64,000 nucleotides of DNA from Pseudomonadota bacterium (GTDB lineage: Bacteria > Pseudomonadota > Gammaproteobacteria > Burkholderiales > JABEVD01): contig JAJZTQ010000007.1 in the NCBI GenBank assembly GCA_021848825.1, positions 21,133 to 85,132 on the forward strand, read 5' to 3'. Below the pieces are notes generated by a model that searched no databases, was not told the DNA's origin, and worked only from the letters and a program-made list of their open reading frames with translations. Position 1 is the stretch's first letter. Each line of letters starts with the position of its first letter. A program made the translations under genes and the position numbers. This document shows, piece after piece, positions 1-10,054 of this stretch.

Positions 1-128
1 TGGAAAACGCTGCCTTCGCTCGTCGCTATTCCCGCCGCATCCTGCCCCCTGTGCTGCAGCACCAGCAGGCCGTCGTACAGCACCTGATTGACTGGCGTTT
101 TCGCAACGATGCCTAGAATTCCGCACAT
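1..128 (-). CDS. purF: Amidophosphoribosyltransferase, N-terminal 42 residues (cut by window edge)
   Basis: First committed enzyme of purine synthesis: it transfers the glutamine amide to PRPP to give phosphoribosylamine. Only the start is visible: Met followed at once by Cys (MCGILGIV), the N-terminal nucleophile of class II glutamine amidotransferases, then the [13 protein letters not shown] block typical of PurF. The ATG lies 7 bp downstream of the cvpA stop, the usual cvpA-purF arrangement. The gene continues past position 1. Confidence 0.93.
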   Translation of the reverse strand, partial: MCGILGIVAKTPVNQVLYDGLLVLQHRGQDAAGIATSEGSVF

Positions 129-135
129 ATTCGAC

Positions 136-648
136 TCACTTGTAGTTTAATCTTCTGCCGCCGAAGCGGATATGCCTGGACATGGTTTCCGGAAGCCATG
201 ACCCTGCAATCACCGCACCTGTCTCCAGCAGCCCCCGGAATCGGGCATGCTGCCATGCCGTGCTCTCTGGAAACGAAGTCAGCCCGGAGAGGAGCACGAG
301 CACCAGAACGATCAATGCTCCCCTCGCGAAACCGAACAGCAAACCGAGCATGCCATCCATCCATCCCAGTCCGGCCTTCTTCACGATGCCAGACAGCAGC
401 CTCGTCAACAGCGCCAAGACGATCAGCAACCCCAGGAAAATCGCGACGAAGGCGACCAGAATCCTGAGCGGTGCGCCCGAAATGGCCTGGGGCAGCATCT
501 CGGCTAGCAACGGCGAAAAATGGTTCGCGCTCCAGAATGCGGCAAACCATGCTGCGACGGATAGCGTTTCCCTGACAAAGCCGCGCATCAGCCCGAGCAG
601 CACCGAAACGATCAGGATGCCGAGAACCGCATAATCGATCGCAGTCAT
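136..648 (-). CDS. cvpA: CvpA family inner-membrane protein
   Basis: 170-residue membrane protein of the colicin V production family, normal in length. Hydrophobic segments lie near residues 5-22, 28-45, 62-85 and 100-122, with the family's basic loop after the third. It sits 2 bp after the SPOR gene and 7 bp before purF, the order conserved in many proteobacteria. Its function is poorly known; links to envelope homeostasis and colicin V export come from the family, not from this sequence. Confidence 0.9.
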   Translation of the reverse strand: MTAIDYAVLGILIVSVLLGLMRGFVRETLSVAAWFAAFWSANHFSPLLAEMLPQAISGAPLRILVAFVAIFLGLLIVLALLTRLLSGIVKKAGLGWMDGMLGLLFGFARGALIVLVLVLLSGLTSFPESTAWQHARFRGLLETGAVIAGSWLPETMSRHIRFGGRRLNYK

Positions 649-650
649 GA

Positions 651-1235
651 CTACAACGCCTTGACAACCCCGACCACTCCGGATTTCGCAATTCTCTTGC
701 GCACAACCTCGGCAGCGGCACGGCTGGGATAGGGGCCTGCGCGCACCCGCGTCTTGCCGCCCATGCCTTCGACATAAGTCTTTATCCCTGCCGACTCCAG
801 CTTCTTCCTGAGATCTCGCGCATTCTCCCTGTTCGAAAACACGCCCAGCTGAACGACATATCCGGCCTGTTTTTCAGTCTTCTTGACTGATTGAATTTCC
901 TTTGCATGCGGATCCTTCTCGACAGGCTTCGCCTTGGCATCGAGACCTGGAGAGGCGGCCGAAGCCGGGGAAACGCTGGTCGGCGCCATTGGCGCCGAAG
1001 CCTGGACATGGCCGGGAGACGCCTGCGGAGCCGAAGCAGGCGCCGGCACGAAAGGCGGGGCTGTTTTTTCGTCAGGGATCTGGATCTGGACGTTTCCGAC
1101 AGGCTTCACCTTGTCGTCGAAAACCATGGGTAGAATGACAGCAGCAAGCACCGCAAGCGCGACCGCGCCTACCAGCCTCCTCCTTGCGCGCTTCCTGAGC
1201 TGGATTTCCTCTTCGGAAACAGTCTGTTTCGCCAT
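651..1235 (-). CDS. DedD-like SPOR-domain cell-division protein
   Basis: 194 residues: a basic cytoplasmic N-terminus (about 12-20), one membrane helix (about 21-39), a Pro/Ala-rich periplasmic linker (about 57-115) and a C-terminal SPOR domain (about 125-194) beginning VVQLGVFSNRENA. SPOR domains bind denuded glycan strands at the septum, so the protein is probably recruited to the division site. It lies 5 bp after folC and 2 bp before cvpA, matching the folC-dedD-cvpA-purF order of other proteobacteria. Confidence 0.85.
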   Translation of the reverse strand: MAKQTVSEEEIQLRKRARRRLVGAVALAVLAAVILPMVFDDKVKPVGNVQIQIPDEKTAPPFVPAPASAPQASPGHVQASAPMAPTSVSPASAASPGLDAKAKPVEKDPHAKEIQSVKKTEKQAGYVVQLGVFSNRENARDLRKKLESAGIKTYVEGMGGKTRVRAGPYPSRAAAEVVRKRIAKSGVVGVVKAL

Positions 1236-1240
1236 ATCCT

Positions 1241-2491
1241 CTAGCCTCGCTGCCCGGGCGGGATCAACTTCATGAAATCAGCAACCGTGTAGAACGAACC
1301 GAAGATTACAATTCTATCATTTTCGCCCGAAGTCGCACAGGCATGATCCCGCGCATCCTTCAGCGAATGAAAAGCAGTGCAGGCTTCGCCATCCTCCCGG
1401 GAAAAAGCGAGCTTCAGCCTTTCGATGTCGGCGCCTCTCGGCACATCGAGCGGAAAGATCAGCCATTCGCTTATCCTGCCTTTCAGTTCCCTGATCACGC
1501 CTTCGATATCCTTGTCGGCCAGCATGCCGAATATCGCAATGGTTTTGCCAAGGCATGATTCGCTTCCCAGATTCTCCGCAAGCATTCTCGCCGCCTGGGG
1601 ATTGTGTCCGACATCCAAAATGAAATTGCCGATTTTCTGGAATCTTCCGGGCAGTTTCAGATCCTGAAGCCCTCGCCTGATCGACTCTTCGTCCACGGCA
1701 AGCCCTGCCGCATCGATCGCTGCGATTGCAGCGGATGCGTTCATCAGCTGGAATTCGCCTTTCAGCGCCGGTAAAGGAAGTCCTTTTCTTTCGTTTTCGC
1801 CGCGGTAATCCCAGGAATCATGATGCCTTTCGTAACCGAAATCGCGGCCTATCCTGAAAAGTCTCGCGCCAGTCCTTGCCGCATGAGCCAGAACGGATTC
1901 CGGAATGTCCGGATCCGAACAGATTGCGGGCTTGCCGCGCCTCATGATCCCGGCCTTCTCGTAGCCGATGGCTTCCCTGGTTTCCCCGAGATAATCCATG
2001 TGATCGAAATCGATGCTCGAAATCACAGAACAGTCTGGATCGAAAAGATTGACTGCATCCAGCCTTCCGCCCAGCCCCACCTCCAGTATGGCGATGTCGA
2101 CTTTCGCGTCGCAAAAGCATTTGACCGCGGCAAGCGTGGTGTATTCGAAATAGGTGAGGCTGACGGAATGCCTTCCCTCTTCGACAACGGAAAAGGCGCT
2201 GGCGATCTCATCGTCATCGGCCTCAAAGCCGTTTATCCTGATGCGCTCGTTGAAGCGGAGAATATGAGGGGAGGTATAGCATCCCACCCTGTATCCTGCA
2301 TGAAGCAGCATGGATTCCAGCATCGCGCAGGTCGATCCCTTTCCGTTCGTCCCGCCCACGGTGAAGATGCGAAAGGAAGGATGAAGGCCCATCCTGGCTT
2401 TCACCTTTTCCAGGCGTTCCAGCCCCATTTCTATGGTTCTGGGGTGGACTTTCTCGATATGTTCGAGCCAGGCTAAAAGGGAATCAGGCAT
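1241..2491 (-). CDS. folC: Bifunctional dihydrofolate synthase / folylpolyglutamate synthase
   Basis: 416-residue Mur-ligase-family enzyme that adds glutamate to dihydropteroate and later to tetrahydrofolate, using ATP. The P-loop GTNGKGS lies near residues 47-53, and the folC-typical [14 protein letters not shown] follows. The second half has the Mur-ligase C-terminal domain with [10 protein letters not shown]. The start overlaps the accD end by 8 nt, implying translational coupling. Confidence 0.95.
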   Translation of the reverse strand: MPDSLLAWLEHIEKVHPRTIEMGLERLEKVKARMGLHPSFRIFTVGGTNGKGSTCAMLESMLLHAGYRVGCYTSPHILRFNERIRINGFEADDDEIASAFSVVEEGRHSVSLTYFEYTTLAAVKCFCDAKVDIAILEVGLGGRLDAVNLFDPDCSVISSIDFDHMDYLGETREAIGYEKAGIMRRGKPAICSDPDIPESVLAHAARTGARLFRIGRDFGYERHHDSWDYRGENERKGLPLPALKGEFQLMNASAAIAAIDAAGLAVDEESIRRGLQDLKLPGRFQKIGNFILDVGHNPQAARMLAENLGSESCLGKTIAIFGMLADKDIEGVIRELKGRISEWLIFPLDVPRGADIERLKLAFSREDGEACTAFHSLKDARDHACATSGENDRIVIFGSFYTVADFMKLIPPGQRG

Positions 2492-3356
2492 TCACGGCAG
2501 GCTGGCGCATCAATAGCGTGATGAGATTGACGAGCTTGTCGCGCATCTCGCGCCTGTCCACGATCATGTCGACGGCGCCGTGATCGAGCAGGAATTCGGC
2601 TCGCTGGAACCCGTCTGGAAGCACTTCCCTCACGGTCTGCTCGATCACCCTGGGCCCGGCGAAACCGATCAGCGCGCCAGGTTCTGCAATCACCACATCG
2701 CCTATCATGGCGAAACTCGCTGAAACCCCGCCCATGGTGGGGTCTGTCAGGACCGAGATGAAAGGCAGGCTTTCCCTGGACAGGCGGGTAAGCGCCGCAG
2801 TGGTCTTCGCCATCTGCATCAGGGAGAAAAGCCCTTCCTGCATCCTTGCCCCTCCGCTCGCGCTGAAAACCACGAAAGGGGTCTTCTGCTCCAGCGCATG
2901 CTCCACGCCCCTGACGAAGCGCTCCCCGACCACAGAACCCATGGAGCCGCCCATGAACCTGAATTCGAAAGCCGCAGCGACGAGCGGAATGCTCCTGATG
3001 CTGCCCGCCATGACGATGAGCGCATCGTCCTCCCCGACCTCGTTCTGCGCGGCCGAAATCCTTTCCGTATAGCGCCTGCTGTCCTTGAATTTGAGGCTGT
3101 CCATGGGCTTCACTTCGATGCCGATCTCGTAGCGATGCTCCGGATCGAAGAGAAGCTCGAGCCTCGTCCTCGCGCCCAGCCTGTTGTGGAAATTGCATTT
3201 CGGACAGACATTCAGGTTGTTTTCGAGATCCGAATAGTAGAGCACGGACTCGCAGCTCGCGCATTTGCTCCACAGCCCTTCAGGGACGATCTTCCTGGTA
3301 TCCGTCTCTTCCTTGCGCTTGATCTTGGGCGGCAGCAGTTTTTCGAACCAGCTCAT
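2484..3356 (-). CDS. accD: Acetyl-CoA carboxylase carboxyltransferase subunit beta
   Basis: 290 residues, the usual length. A four-cysteine zinc finger is visible at Cys32, 35, 51 and 54, followed by the crotonase-like carboxyltransferase core, including [12 protein letters not shown]. It pairs with AccA (not in this window) to move the carboxyl group from biotin to acetyl-CoA, giving malonyl-CoA for fatty-acid synthesis. It sits between trpA (4-nt overlap) and folC (8-nt overlap), the common trpBA-accD-folC order. Confidence 0.97.
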   Translation of the reverse strand: MSWFEKLLPPKIKRKEETDTRKIVPEGLWSKCASCESVLYYSDLENNLNVCPKCNFHNRLGARTRLELLFDPEHRYEIGIEVKPMDSLKFKDSRRYTERISAAQNEVGEDDALIVMAGSIRSIPLVAAAFEFRFMGGSMGSVVGERFVRGVEHALEQKTPFVVFSASGGARMQEGLFSLMQMAKTTAALTRLSRESLPFISVLTDPTMGGVSASFAMIGDVVIAEPGALIGFAGPRVIEQTVREVLPDGFQRAEFLLDHGAVDMIVDRREMRDKLVNLITLLMRQPAVNA

Positions 3357-4159
3357 CGCTTCTCCTCGTCTATCGCCTTCCTGATTGCCGAAAGGAAAGA
3401 TGAAACATTTTTTGCTGCGGATTCGCGATCAGCACTTTCCATTTCCTTCACTATCCTGCTCCCTATCACGATGCCGTCGGCTATCTGCGACGCCGCCCTT
3501 GCAGTCGCCTCGTCACGGATGCCGAAACCGATGCACACAGGAATGTCTATCACCTTCCTGATTTCGCCCACCTTCTCTTCTATCTCCGAGAAGTCGAGAT
3601 GGGTTGCGCCTGTCACGCCTTTCAGCGAGACGTAATAGACATATCCTGACGCGTATTTCCCTATCTTCTCCATGCGCGCCATCGATGTCGTAGGGGAAAG
3701 CAGGAAAATCGGGGTTATCCCTTCCCTGGAGAAGGCATCAAGCAATTTGCCCCCCTCTTCGGGCGGGCAGTCCACGGTCAGCACGCCATCCACCCCCGCT
3801 TGCTTTGCATCAAGAGCAAATTTTTCGTAACCCATCGCTTCAAAAGGATTCAGATAGCCCATCAGGATGACGGGGGTCGCGTCATCCTTCTTCCTGAATT
3901 CGGCAACCATTACCAGAATGTCCTTGAGCGAAGTGCCGAACTTCAGCGCACGCTCGGAGGCATGCTGGATGACCGGCCCGTCCGACATCGGGTCCGAAAA
4001 CGGCACGCCGAGCTCGATCATGTCCGCCCCGGCATCCACGAGCGCATGCATCAGGGATACTGTCATCGACGGGTGAGGGTCGCCTGCGGTGATGAAGGGA
4101 ATCAGGGCCTTTTTTCCCTCTTCCTTCAGTCTGCTGAACGAATTATTTATCCGATTCAT
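3353..4159 (-). CDS. trpA: Tryptophan synthase alpha chain
   Basis: 268-residue TIM-barrel subunit that cleaves indole-3-glycerol phosphate and channels indole to TrpB. The catalytic Glu49 is in [17 protein letters not shown], and the second catalytic acid is within the same block. Overlaps of 4 nt with both trpB and accD show tight operon packing. Confidence 0.97.
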   Translation of the reverse strand: MNRINNSFSRLKEEGKKALIPFITAGDPHPSMTVSLMHALVDAGADMIELGVPFSDPMSDGPVIQHASERALKFGTSLKDILVMVAEFRKKDDATPVILMGYLNPFEAMGYEKFALDAKQAGVDGVLTVDCPPEEGGKLLDAFSREGITPIFLLSPTTSMARMEKIGKYASGYVYYVSLKGVTGATHLDFSEIEEKVGEIRKVIDIPVCIGFGIRDEATARAASQIADGIVIGSRIVKEMESADRESAAKNVSSFLSAIRKAIDEEKR

Positions 4160-5349
4160 AAGGTGATCCCCGAACGCTGCGCAACCGTGTTGATATCCTT
4201 GTCCCCGCGCCCGGAGAGATTGACCAGAAGCAGCCTGTCCTTCTCCATTTGCGGCGCGAGTTTTGCAGCATAGGCGAGCGCATGGCTGGATTCGAGCGCA
4301 GGGATGATCCCCTCATAGCGGCACAAGGCATGGAATGCATCGAGCGCCTCGCTGTCGGTCACCGAAACGTAATCCACCCTCTTGCTGTCTTTCAGCCAGG
4401 CATGCTCCGGCCCCACGCCGGGATAGTCCAATCCGGCTGAAATCGAATGGGTGTCGAGAATCTGGCCGTTTTCGTCCTGCATCAGGTAGGTCCTGTTGCC
4501 GTGCAGCACACCCGGTTTCCCGGCGCAGAGCGGCGCGGCATGCCTTCCCGTTTCTATGCCGTCCCCGGCAGCCTCGACCCCTGTCATGCGAACGCTCTCG
4601 TCGTCGAGATAGGGATAAAAAAGCCCGATCGCATTCGACCCTCCTCCCACGCAGGCGATGAGCCTGTCCGGCTGGCGTCCGAAACCTTCCATCATCTGGG
4701 CTTTCGCTTCCCGTCCGATCACCGACTGGAAGTCCCTGACCATCATCGGATAGGGATGAGGGCCTGCAACCGTCCCTATGATGTAGAAAGTGCTTTCGAC
4801 ATGGGTGACCCAGTCGCGCATCGCCTCGTTCATGGCATCCTTGAGCGTCTTCGATCCCCCTTCGACAGGCACCACCGTCGCACCGAGCAGCTTCATCCTG
4901 TAGACATTGGGGGCCTGGCGCCTGACATCCTCCGCGCCCATGTAGATCACGCATTCCATGCCGTATCTTGCAGCCACCGTGGCCGTTGCGACGCCATGCT
5001 GACCCGCTCCTGTTTCCGCGATGACACGCCTTTTCCCCATTCTTCTCGCAAGCAGCGCCTGCCCGATGGTGTTGTTGATCTTGTGCGCGCCGGTATGGTT
5101 GAGATCCTCCCGCTTCAGGAGTATCTGCGCGCCGCCCAGATGCTCGGACCAGCGCTTCGCATGATAGATCGGGCTGGGGCGACCGACATAATGCTTCAGC
5201 TCATGCTCGAATTCCGCCAAGAATATCGGGCACTCCCTGTTGCGGGCATAAGCCTCTCGCAGCGCTTCTATGGCCCCGACCAATGTCTCCCCGACAAAGA
5301 TCCCGCCGTAAGGGCCGAAATGGCCTTGACTGTCCGGAAGATCATACAT
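4156..5349 (-). CDS. trpB: Tryptophan synthase beta chain
   Basis: 397-residue PLP enzyme that condenses indole with serine. The PLP lysine is Lys90 in [10 protein letters not shown], and the phosphate-binding glycine loop [10 protein letters not shown] is intact. It forms the alpha2-beta2 complex with the adjacent TrpA. The start overlaps the trpF end by 8 nt. Confidence 0.98.
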   Translation of the reverse strand: MYDLPDSQGHFGPYGGIFVGETLVGAIEALREAYARNRECPIFLAEFEHELKHYVGRPSPIYHAKRWSEHLGGAQILLKREDLNHTGAHKINNTIGQALLARRMGKRRVIAETGAGQHGVATATVAARYGMECVIYMGAEDVRRQAPNVYRMKLLGATVVPVEGGSKTLKDAMNEAMRDWVTHVESTFYIIGTVAGPHPYPMMVRDFQSVIGREAKAQMMEGFGRQPDRLIACVGGGSNAIGLFYPYLDDESVRMTGVEAAGDGIETGRHAAPLCAGKPGVLHGNRTYLMQDENGQILDTHSISAGLDYPGVGPEHAWLKDSKRVDYVSVTDSEALDAFHALCRYEGIIPALESSHALAYAAKLAPQMEKDRLLLVNLSGRGDKDINTVAQRSGITL

Positions 5350-5962
5350 CAGCTTTTTTCACTCCTTGCATGAAAGCGGCCATCTTGCCCGCATCCTTTA
5401 TCCCTTTCGAGGACTCCACTCCGCTGCTCACGTCCACCGCCCACGGATCGACTTTCAGTATCGCCTCCGTCACATTCTCCGGATTCAATCCGCCGGAAAG
5501 AATCACGGGAAGGGGAAGGCCATGAGGAATCAGGCTCCAGTCGAAAGTCTTCCCGGTCCCTCCCTCCACTCCTTCGACGAAGGCATCCAGCAGAATCCCC
5601 TTGGCCGAAGTATAGCAAGCTGCGTATTGTACCAAATCAAGATCGGGTTTGACTCTCGCCGCCTTGATATAGGGAATCGAGAACATCGAACAGAAATCCT
5701 CCTCTTCCTCTCCGTGGAACTGCAGAAGATCGAGCCTCACTTCCGAAATCACCTTCTCGACTTCGATTTTTTCGGGATTCACGAAAAGCCCCACCGTGCT
5801 GATGAAGGGCGGGAGCGCCCTCGCAATTTCCGATGCCCGTCCCGGATCGACATGACGAGGACTCCCGGCGTAAAATACGAACCCTATCGCGTGAACGCCG
5901 GAATAGGCCGCCGAGAGTGCGTCTTCCTTCCTTGTGATGCCGCATATCTTGACCGGTTTCAA
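5342..5962 (-). CDS. trpF: Phosphoribosylanthranilate isomerase, TTG start
   Basis: 206 residues from the chosen start; catalyses the Amadori rearrangement of PRA to CdRP. Catalytic Cys7 is in VKICGITR and the second catalytic Asp is in AVDVSSG. The reading frame is open to 5998, but homology begins at residue 2 from a TTG at 5962. This TTG overlaps the truA stop as TTGA and has an AGGGGA ribosome site about 6 nt upstream. I therefore choose the TTG over the upstream in-frame ATG at 5998, which would add 12 unrelated residues. Confidence 0.92.
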   Translation of the reverse strand: MKPVKICGITRKEDALSAAYSGVHAIGFVFYAGSPRHVDPGRASEIARALPPFISTVGLFVNPEKIEVEKVISEVRLDLLQFHGEEEEDFCSMFSIPYIKAARVKPDLDLVQYAACYTSAKGILLDAFVEGVEGGTGKTFDWSLIPHGLPLPVILSGGLNPENVTEAILKVDPWAVDVSSGVESSKGIKDAGKMAAFMQGVKKADV

Positions 5963-6735
5963 GGCATTCCCCTTTCGGGCGCGGGAGGAAGCCCCCATTT
6001 CGGATCATAGCCCACCTCGGCGAGATAAAGGCCGCATGGGGAGAAAGTGGGCGCTGCAAGCTTCCTGTCGCCAGACGCCAGCAGTTCCCCCATCCATGAA
6101 GGTTCTTGATTTCCTTTTCCCACGTAGACGAGACTCCCCACGATGTTCCTAACCATATGATGGAGAAAGGCATTGGCTCTGATATCGAAAACGAAAAGCC
6201 TTTCTCTTCTTTCTATGCTGATTTCTCGCATTTCCCTGACCGGGGATTTCGCCTGGCATTCCGCGGCCCTGAAAGCGCTGAAATCATGCTCGCCTATCAA
6301 ATGCGAAGCGCCTTCCCTCATCCTATCCAGATCGAGTTCCTGGTGGCACCAGCCCACCTTTCCGCTCAATAATCCCGGACGCACCGGGTGATTGAGGAGA
6401 AGATAGCGGTATCGCCTGTAAGTCGCGCTGAATCTCGCATGGAATTCGTCTTCGACCGGTTTCGCCCAGAGCACGGCGATGCCATCCGGAAGATTGCTGT
6501 TGACGCCCCTGACCCAGGCCTGGAGGGGTCTTTCGACATCCACGTCGAAATGGGCAACCTGGGATAACGCATGCACCCCTTTGTCCGTCCTGCCGGCTGC
6601 GGAAACCTCCGTTCTTTTCCCTGCAATGCTGGAAACCGCCGCCTCGACGCTGTCCTGAAGCGTGCAGCCGAAAGGCTGGCTCTGCCAGCCATGGAAAGTG
6701 CTGCCATCGTATTCGAGCCCTATTGCGATTCTCAC
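5959..6735 (-). CDS. truA: tRNA pseudouridine(38-40) synthase
   Basis: 258-residue enzyme that isomerises uridines 38-40 in the tRNA anticodon stem-loop. The catalytic aspartate is Asp51 in AAGRTDKGVHAL, the family signature. Length is normal. It overlaps the upstream EcfT-like gene by 4 nt and the trpF start by 4 nt; truA beside trpF is a recurrent betaproteobacterial neighbourhood. Confidence 0.96.
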   Translation of the reverse strand: MRIAIGLEYDGSTFHGWQSQPFGCTLQDSVEAAVSSIAGKRTEVSAAGRTDKGVHALSQVAHFDVDVERPLQAWVRGVNSNLPDGIAVLWAKPVEDEFHARFSATYRRYRYLLLNHPVRPGLLSGKVGWCHQELDLDRMREGASHLIGEHDFSAFRAAECQAKSPVREMREISIERRERLFVFDIRANAFLHHMVRNIVGSLVYVGKGNQEPSWMGELLASGDRKLAAPTFSPCGLYLAEVGYDPKWGLPPAPERGMP

Positions 6736-7325
6736 AGCATCATGACGGACGCGGCCGCGAGCAATGCCGCGCCATCCCGCATCCTGAAGGAATAAAGGGG
6801 AAGCAGGAAACTGGATCTGTCACAGGCCTTGTCGACGAAAGCGACCCTTATCCTTTCCTTCCAGTTCCCTCCCCCCCCTTCTTCCGCATAGTGCAGGGTG
6901 AGAAGCAGCCGGACGGCGATCCTTTCAACATTCATCCAGCGCCTGAAAGGAACAAGAAGCGTATAGATGCCGCTCAGCATCTCTTCCCTGCTCGTCGTGG
7001 CGTGAAGGAAAGCGAGAAAGGCGATGGTGAGGACGATGCGCCATGCCTGAATTGTGCCGGAAACCAGGCCTTCCAGGGTCGGTCCGGCATGGAAAACAGG
7101 ATTTCCCGGGGTCTCGAATGCGTAAATCAGGAAAAGGGACAGGAGTATCCAGCGTATCCTCCTGAGCAGCCTGAAAAAAAGCCTGTTTCCCTGGCAAAGA
7201 AGCATGAACGAGAGAAAAAGCGACAGAAAAAAAAGCATTTCCGCACGTGCAGAAAAAGTCAGAACGGCGAGCGCAACCCAGAGCAGTATCCTGGTCGCAG
7301 GATGCAGGGAAAAAAAATCGGACAT
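6732..7325 (-). CDS. Orphan EcfT/CbiQ-like transmembrane protein
   Basis: 197 residues. It begins with a LHPATRILL block like the start of EcfT/CbiQ energy-coupling-factor T components. It has about four to five hydrophobic segments and a region of the type TTSREEMLSGIYTLLVPF that resembles the T-component helix contacting the ATPases. No ECF ATPase or substrate-binding subunit is nearby, so a transport role is uncertain. The start overlaps the fimV stop by 1 nt (TGATG) and the end overlaps truA by 4 nt, so it is an operon member. The family assignment is by eye. Confidence 0.6.
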   Translation of the reverse strand: MSDFFSLHPATRILLWVALAVLTFSARAEMLFFLSLFLSFMLLCQGNRLFFRLLRRIRWILLSLFLIYAFETPGNPVFHAGPTLEGLVSGTIQAWRIVLTIAFLAFLHATTSREEMLSGIYTLLVPFRRWMNVERIAVRLLLTLHYAEEGGGGNWKERIRVAFVDKACDRSSFLLPLYSFRMRDGAALLAAASVMML

Positions 7326-9991
7326 CAGGATTGGGGGAGGCTCTCGAGCATGGCCCTGGCTACCGACTTCTGATCAGAATCGCCTTCATTCATCACTTCT
7401 TCGAGTATCTCTCTCGCCCCCTCGAAATCGCCCATTTCCTGGTAAACCTTGGCAAGATCGAGCTTGGTTGCGACTTCGTACCAGTTCGGCTCTTTGGGTT
7501 CCGAAATCTCGTTGGGCACGTCGCCCAGGTGAAGATCCACATCCGGCAATTCCTGAATCCTGGGCTTGCTTTCCGCTTCGACCAGGGAAGGGATTTCGGA
7601 AAGATCGAAAGGCGTCTTCGAACCCTTTTCCGAAGCAAGAGGCGCTTCCTCCGCAATCAAGGAGAGATCGAAGTCCACAGGCGCTGCTTCCTCGACTTCC
7701 TTTACAGGCTCTTCTTCAACCATTGATGCGAGACCGAAGTCCACAGGCGCTGCTTCCTCGGCTTCTTTTTCAGGGGCTTCTTCAACCATGGAGGAGAGAT
7801 CGAAGTCGACAGGCGCTGCTTCCTCGGCTTCCTTTTCAGGGGCTTCTTCAACCATTGATGAGAGATCGAAGTCGACAGGCGCTGCTTCCTCGGCTTCCTT
7901 TTCAGGGGCTTCTTCAACCATTGATGAGAGATCGAAGTCGACAGGCGCTGCTTCTTCGGCTTCTTTTTCAGGCTCTTCTTCAACCATGGCGGAAAGATCG
8001 AAGTCGACAGGCGCTGCTTCCTCGGCTTCTTTTTCAGGGGCTTCTTCAACCATGGCGGAAAGATCGAAGTCGACAGGCGCTGCTTCCTCGGCTTCTTTTT
8101 CAGGGGCTTCTTCAACCATGGCGGAAAGATCGAAGTCGACAGGCGCTTCTTCGGCTTCTTTTTCAGGCTCTTCCTCTGTCATGGCGGAAAGATCGAAGTC
8201 TGCAGGCGCTTCTTCGGCTTCTTTTGCAGGTGCTTCTTCAACCATGGCGGAGAGATCGAAGTCCACCGGCCCTTCTTCTTCGGCCTGCCTCTCCGGCTCT
8301 TCAATCGAGGAAAGATCGAAATCGACAGCGGGTTCGATGATCTTTTCTTCTGTCAGCACATCGACATCGACAGGCATTTCTCCCGCATGATCGATCTGCA
8401 GATCGACATTCGGCTGTGAAGGCTCGAAATCGAGGTCGAAGTCGAGGCTTTCCTTTCCGCGAACCTCGGGCGCAGCTTCCGTCGCCCCGGGCGCGCCGCC
8501 ATAAAGCGGATTTTCCGGATCTGCAGCAGATCCTATCTCCATCGCCCTATCCCATACTTCATGGGGAGGGGAGATTGCCTGAAGCCTCCGCGCCTCGAGT
8601 TCGAGCTTTTCCTTCTCGCCGCCGGCAGCGTGGATCTTCATCAGCATGAGGAAAGCTTCGAAATTCCCGGGATTGGTCTTCAGCACTTCCTTCAGAATCT
8701 CCTCAGCCTGGGCATAACGGCGATAGGAGATATAGAGTTCCGCTTCTTCCAGCGGATCGGCCTCCTCGCCCACCGGCTGTTCCTTGAGTTCGACGGCCTT
8801 CGCCATCGGCTTCGCGACATCAGCCGGCCTGACAGGCTGAGGCTTTTCCTTCTTCCTCTTTCTGGCGATCAGCAATACTATCCCTGCGACCCCCAGCACC
8901 ACGCCCCCCAATGCCCCCAGCACGACCGGATTGTCGAAGACAGACGCGGATGCAGGCGCCGCAGCACTCGAACGCGCCCTGGCAAGGGCCTGGTTCTTGA
9001 TTGCAAGCAGCTTCTTCATTTCCTGTATGTTCTTTTCGAGCATCAGGATGCGTTCGCTTGCCTCGTTCATCGTCCTGATCTGCGCAGCCTTCTCCTCCGC
9101 CTTCGTGACGGCGGATGAAGCCTCACCCTTGGAAAGCTTGAGCACTTCCTCAGGCGGCTTGGAAACCTTGTTTTCCTCGACCGATGCCGTGATCTTTCCT
9201 GAAACGCTGCGCTTCATCCCGGTTCCGCGCGGCACCGCAACCGATGCAAGCCGCTGACGATAAGCGTTCCAGTCCGCTGTCTGGACCCTGATGACCTTGT
9301 CGGCATGATTCTGGCTGATCGAGTCAATTTCGACTTTCGCAGGAACGCGCAGCACGCGCCCGGTCTCGAGCAGGTTCATGTTCTTGCCGATGAATGCATC
9401 TTCGTTCGCCTGGTAGAGGGCGACCAGCATCTGCTCGAGCGTCACGCCTTCCGGCCTCGTTTCCATGGCGATCCCGCTCAGCGTGTCGCCGCGCTTGACC
9501 GTCCTGTATCCCGCCCTGGGCGAAGGCGATGCTGCAGGCGCAGATGGAGAAACCGCCGGGGCCTTTTCCTTCAGGGCGACAGGAGGTGAAACGGAGGGGG
9601 ACTTGGCGAATTCGACCGGATCGAACAGCATTGTGTATTCGCGCTCGATCTGTCCGTTCTGCCAGGAAAGATCGATCAGGATATCCAGAAAGGGATCGTT
9701 GACGATATCGTGCGAGCTGAGAAGAATGTAGCGGCTTCCGTCAGGATGCGTCGCCATCACGGCTTCAACATGGGCAAGTATCGGATTGTAGTCGACGCCC
9801 GCATGCCTGAAAGCATCGGGGGAAGCGATATGCGCCGTCAGGCTCTCGCCGCTTTCCGAAACGACGGCGATTTCCGCCCTGAGCGGCTGTCCCAGCGCGG
9901 AAATGACCTTCAATTCCCCGAGCCCGGCCGCCCACGAGAAAGCCGGCATGAGCAGGGCAATCAGCAAGACTTTAAGCATCGTTCTTATCAT
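7325..9991 (-). CDS. fimV: FimV/HubP-like polar peptidoglycan-binding protein with acidic repeats
   Basis: 888 residues from the ATG at 9991, which precedes a signal peptide (MIRTMLKVLLIALLMPAFSW); the in-frame start at 10039 would add 16 unrelated residues. Order: FimV N-terminal domain (GLGELKVISALGQPLRAEI), LysM domain (about 160-215, RTVKRGDTLSGIA), coiled coil, one membrane helix (about 352-375), a TPR-like stretch, a long acidic repeat region (about 549-797) and a C-terminal FimV motif (LDLAKVYQEMGDFEGAREIL). FimV/HubP proteins organise the cell pole and type IV pili. It heads the truA-trp-accD-folC run. Confidence 0.9.
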   Translation of the reverse strand: MIRTMLKVLLIALLMPAFSWAAGLGELKVISALGQPLRAEIAVVSESGESLTAHIASPDAFRHAGVDYNPILAHVEAVMATHPDGSRYILLSSHDIVNDPFLDILIDLSWQNGQIEREYTMLFDPVEFAKSPSVSPPVALKEKAPAVSPSAPAASPSPRAGYRTVKRGDTLSGIAMETRPEGVTLEQMLVALYQANEDAFIGKNMNLLETGRVLRVPAKVEIDSISQNHADKVIRVQTADWNAYRQRLASVAVPRGTGMKRSVSGKITASVEENKVSKPPEEVLKLSKGEASSAVTKAEEKAAQIRTMNEASERILMLEKNIQEMKKLLAIKNQALARARSSAAAPASASVFDNPVVLGALGGVVLGVAGIVLLIARKRKKEKPQPVRPADVAKPMAKAVELKEQPVGEEADPLEEAELYISYRRYAQAEEILKEVLKTNPGNFEAFLMLMKIHAAGGEKEKLELEARRLQAISPPHEVWDRAMEIGSAADPENPLYGGAPGATEAAPEVRGKESLDFDLDFEPSQPNVDLQIDHAGEMPVDVDVLTEEKIIEPAVDFDLSSIEEPERQAEEEGPVDFDLSAMVEEAPAKEAEEAPADFDLSAMTEEEPEKEAEEAPVDFDLSAMVEEAPEKEAEEAAPVDFDLSAMVEEAPEKEAEEAAPVDFDLSAMVEEEPEKEAEEAAPVDFDLSSMVEEAPEKEAEEAAPVDFDLSSMVEEAPEKEAEEAAPVDFDLSSMVEEAPEKEAEEAAPVDFGLASMVEEEPVKEVEEAAPVDFDLSLIAEEAPLASEKGSKTPFDLSEIPSLVEAESKPRIQELPDVDLHLGDVPNEISEPKEPNWYEVATKLDLAKVYQEMGDFEGAREILEEVMNEGDSDQKSVARAMLESLPQS
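7600..8345 (-). repeat. In-frame tandem repeats inside fimV (about 11 units of 57-66 bp)
   Basis: About eleven units built on VDFDLSxMVEEAPEKEAEEA. The central six or so are nearly identical at DNA level and differ mainly in AP/EP and SA/SS. The repeats encode an acidic, probably extended cytoplasmic linker. Near-identity of the middle units suggests recent expansion by slippage or recombination, so copy number may vary between strains. Confidence 0.9.
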
Positions 9992-10054
9992 GAACTGGGC
10001 TTCGCCTGAAATATGATTATCGGCCGAGGATACTCGCAACGCTCCAATTATCTC

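Noticed and set aside
7600..8345. CRISPR-like regular repetition
   Set aside because: Units are contiguous, in frame with fimV and have no spacers.
7204..8390. Long Ser- and Arg/Leu-rich open frames on the plus strand across the fimV repeats
   Set aside because: They are products of the tandem repeat: when one unit lacks stops in a frame, all units do. The FimV frame has domains and a signal peptide; these do not.
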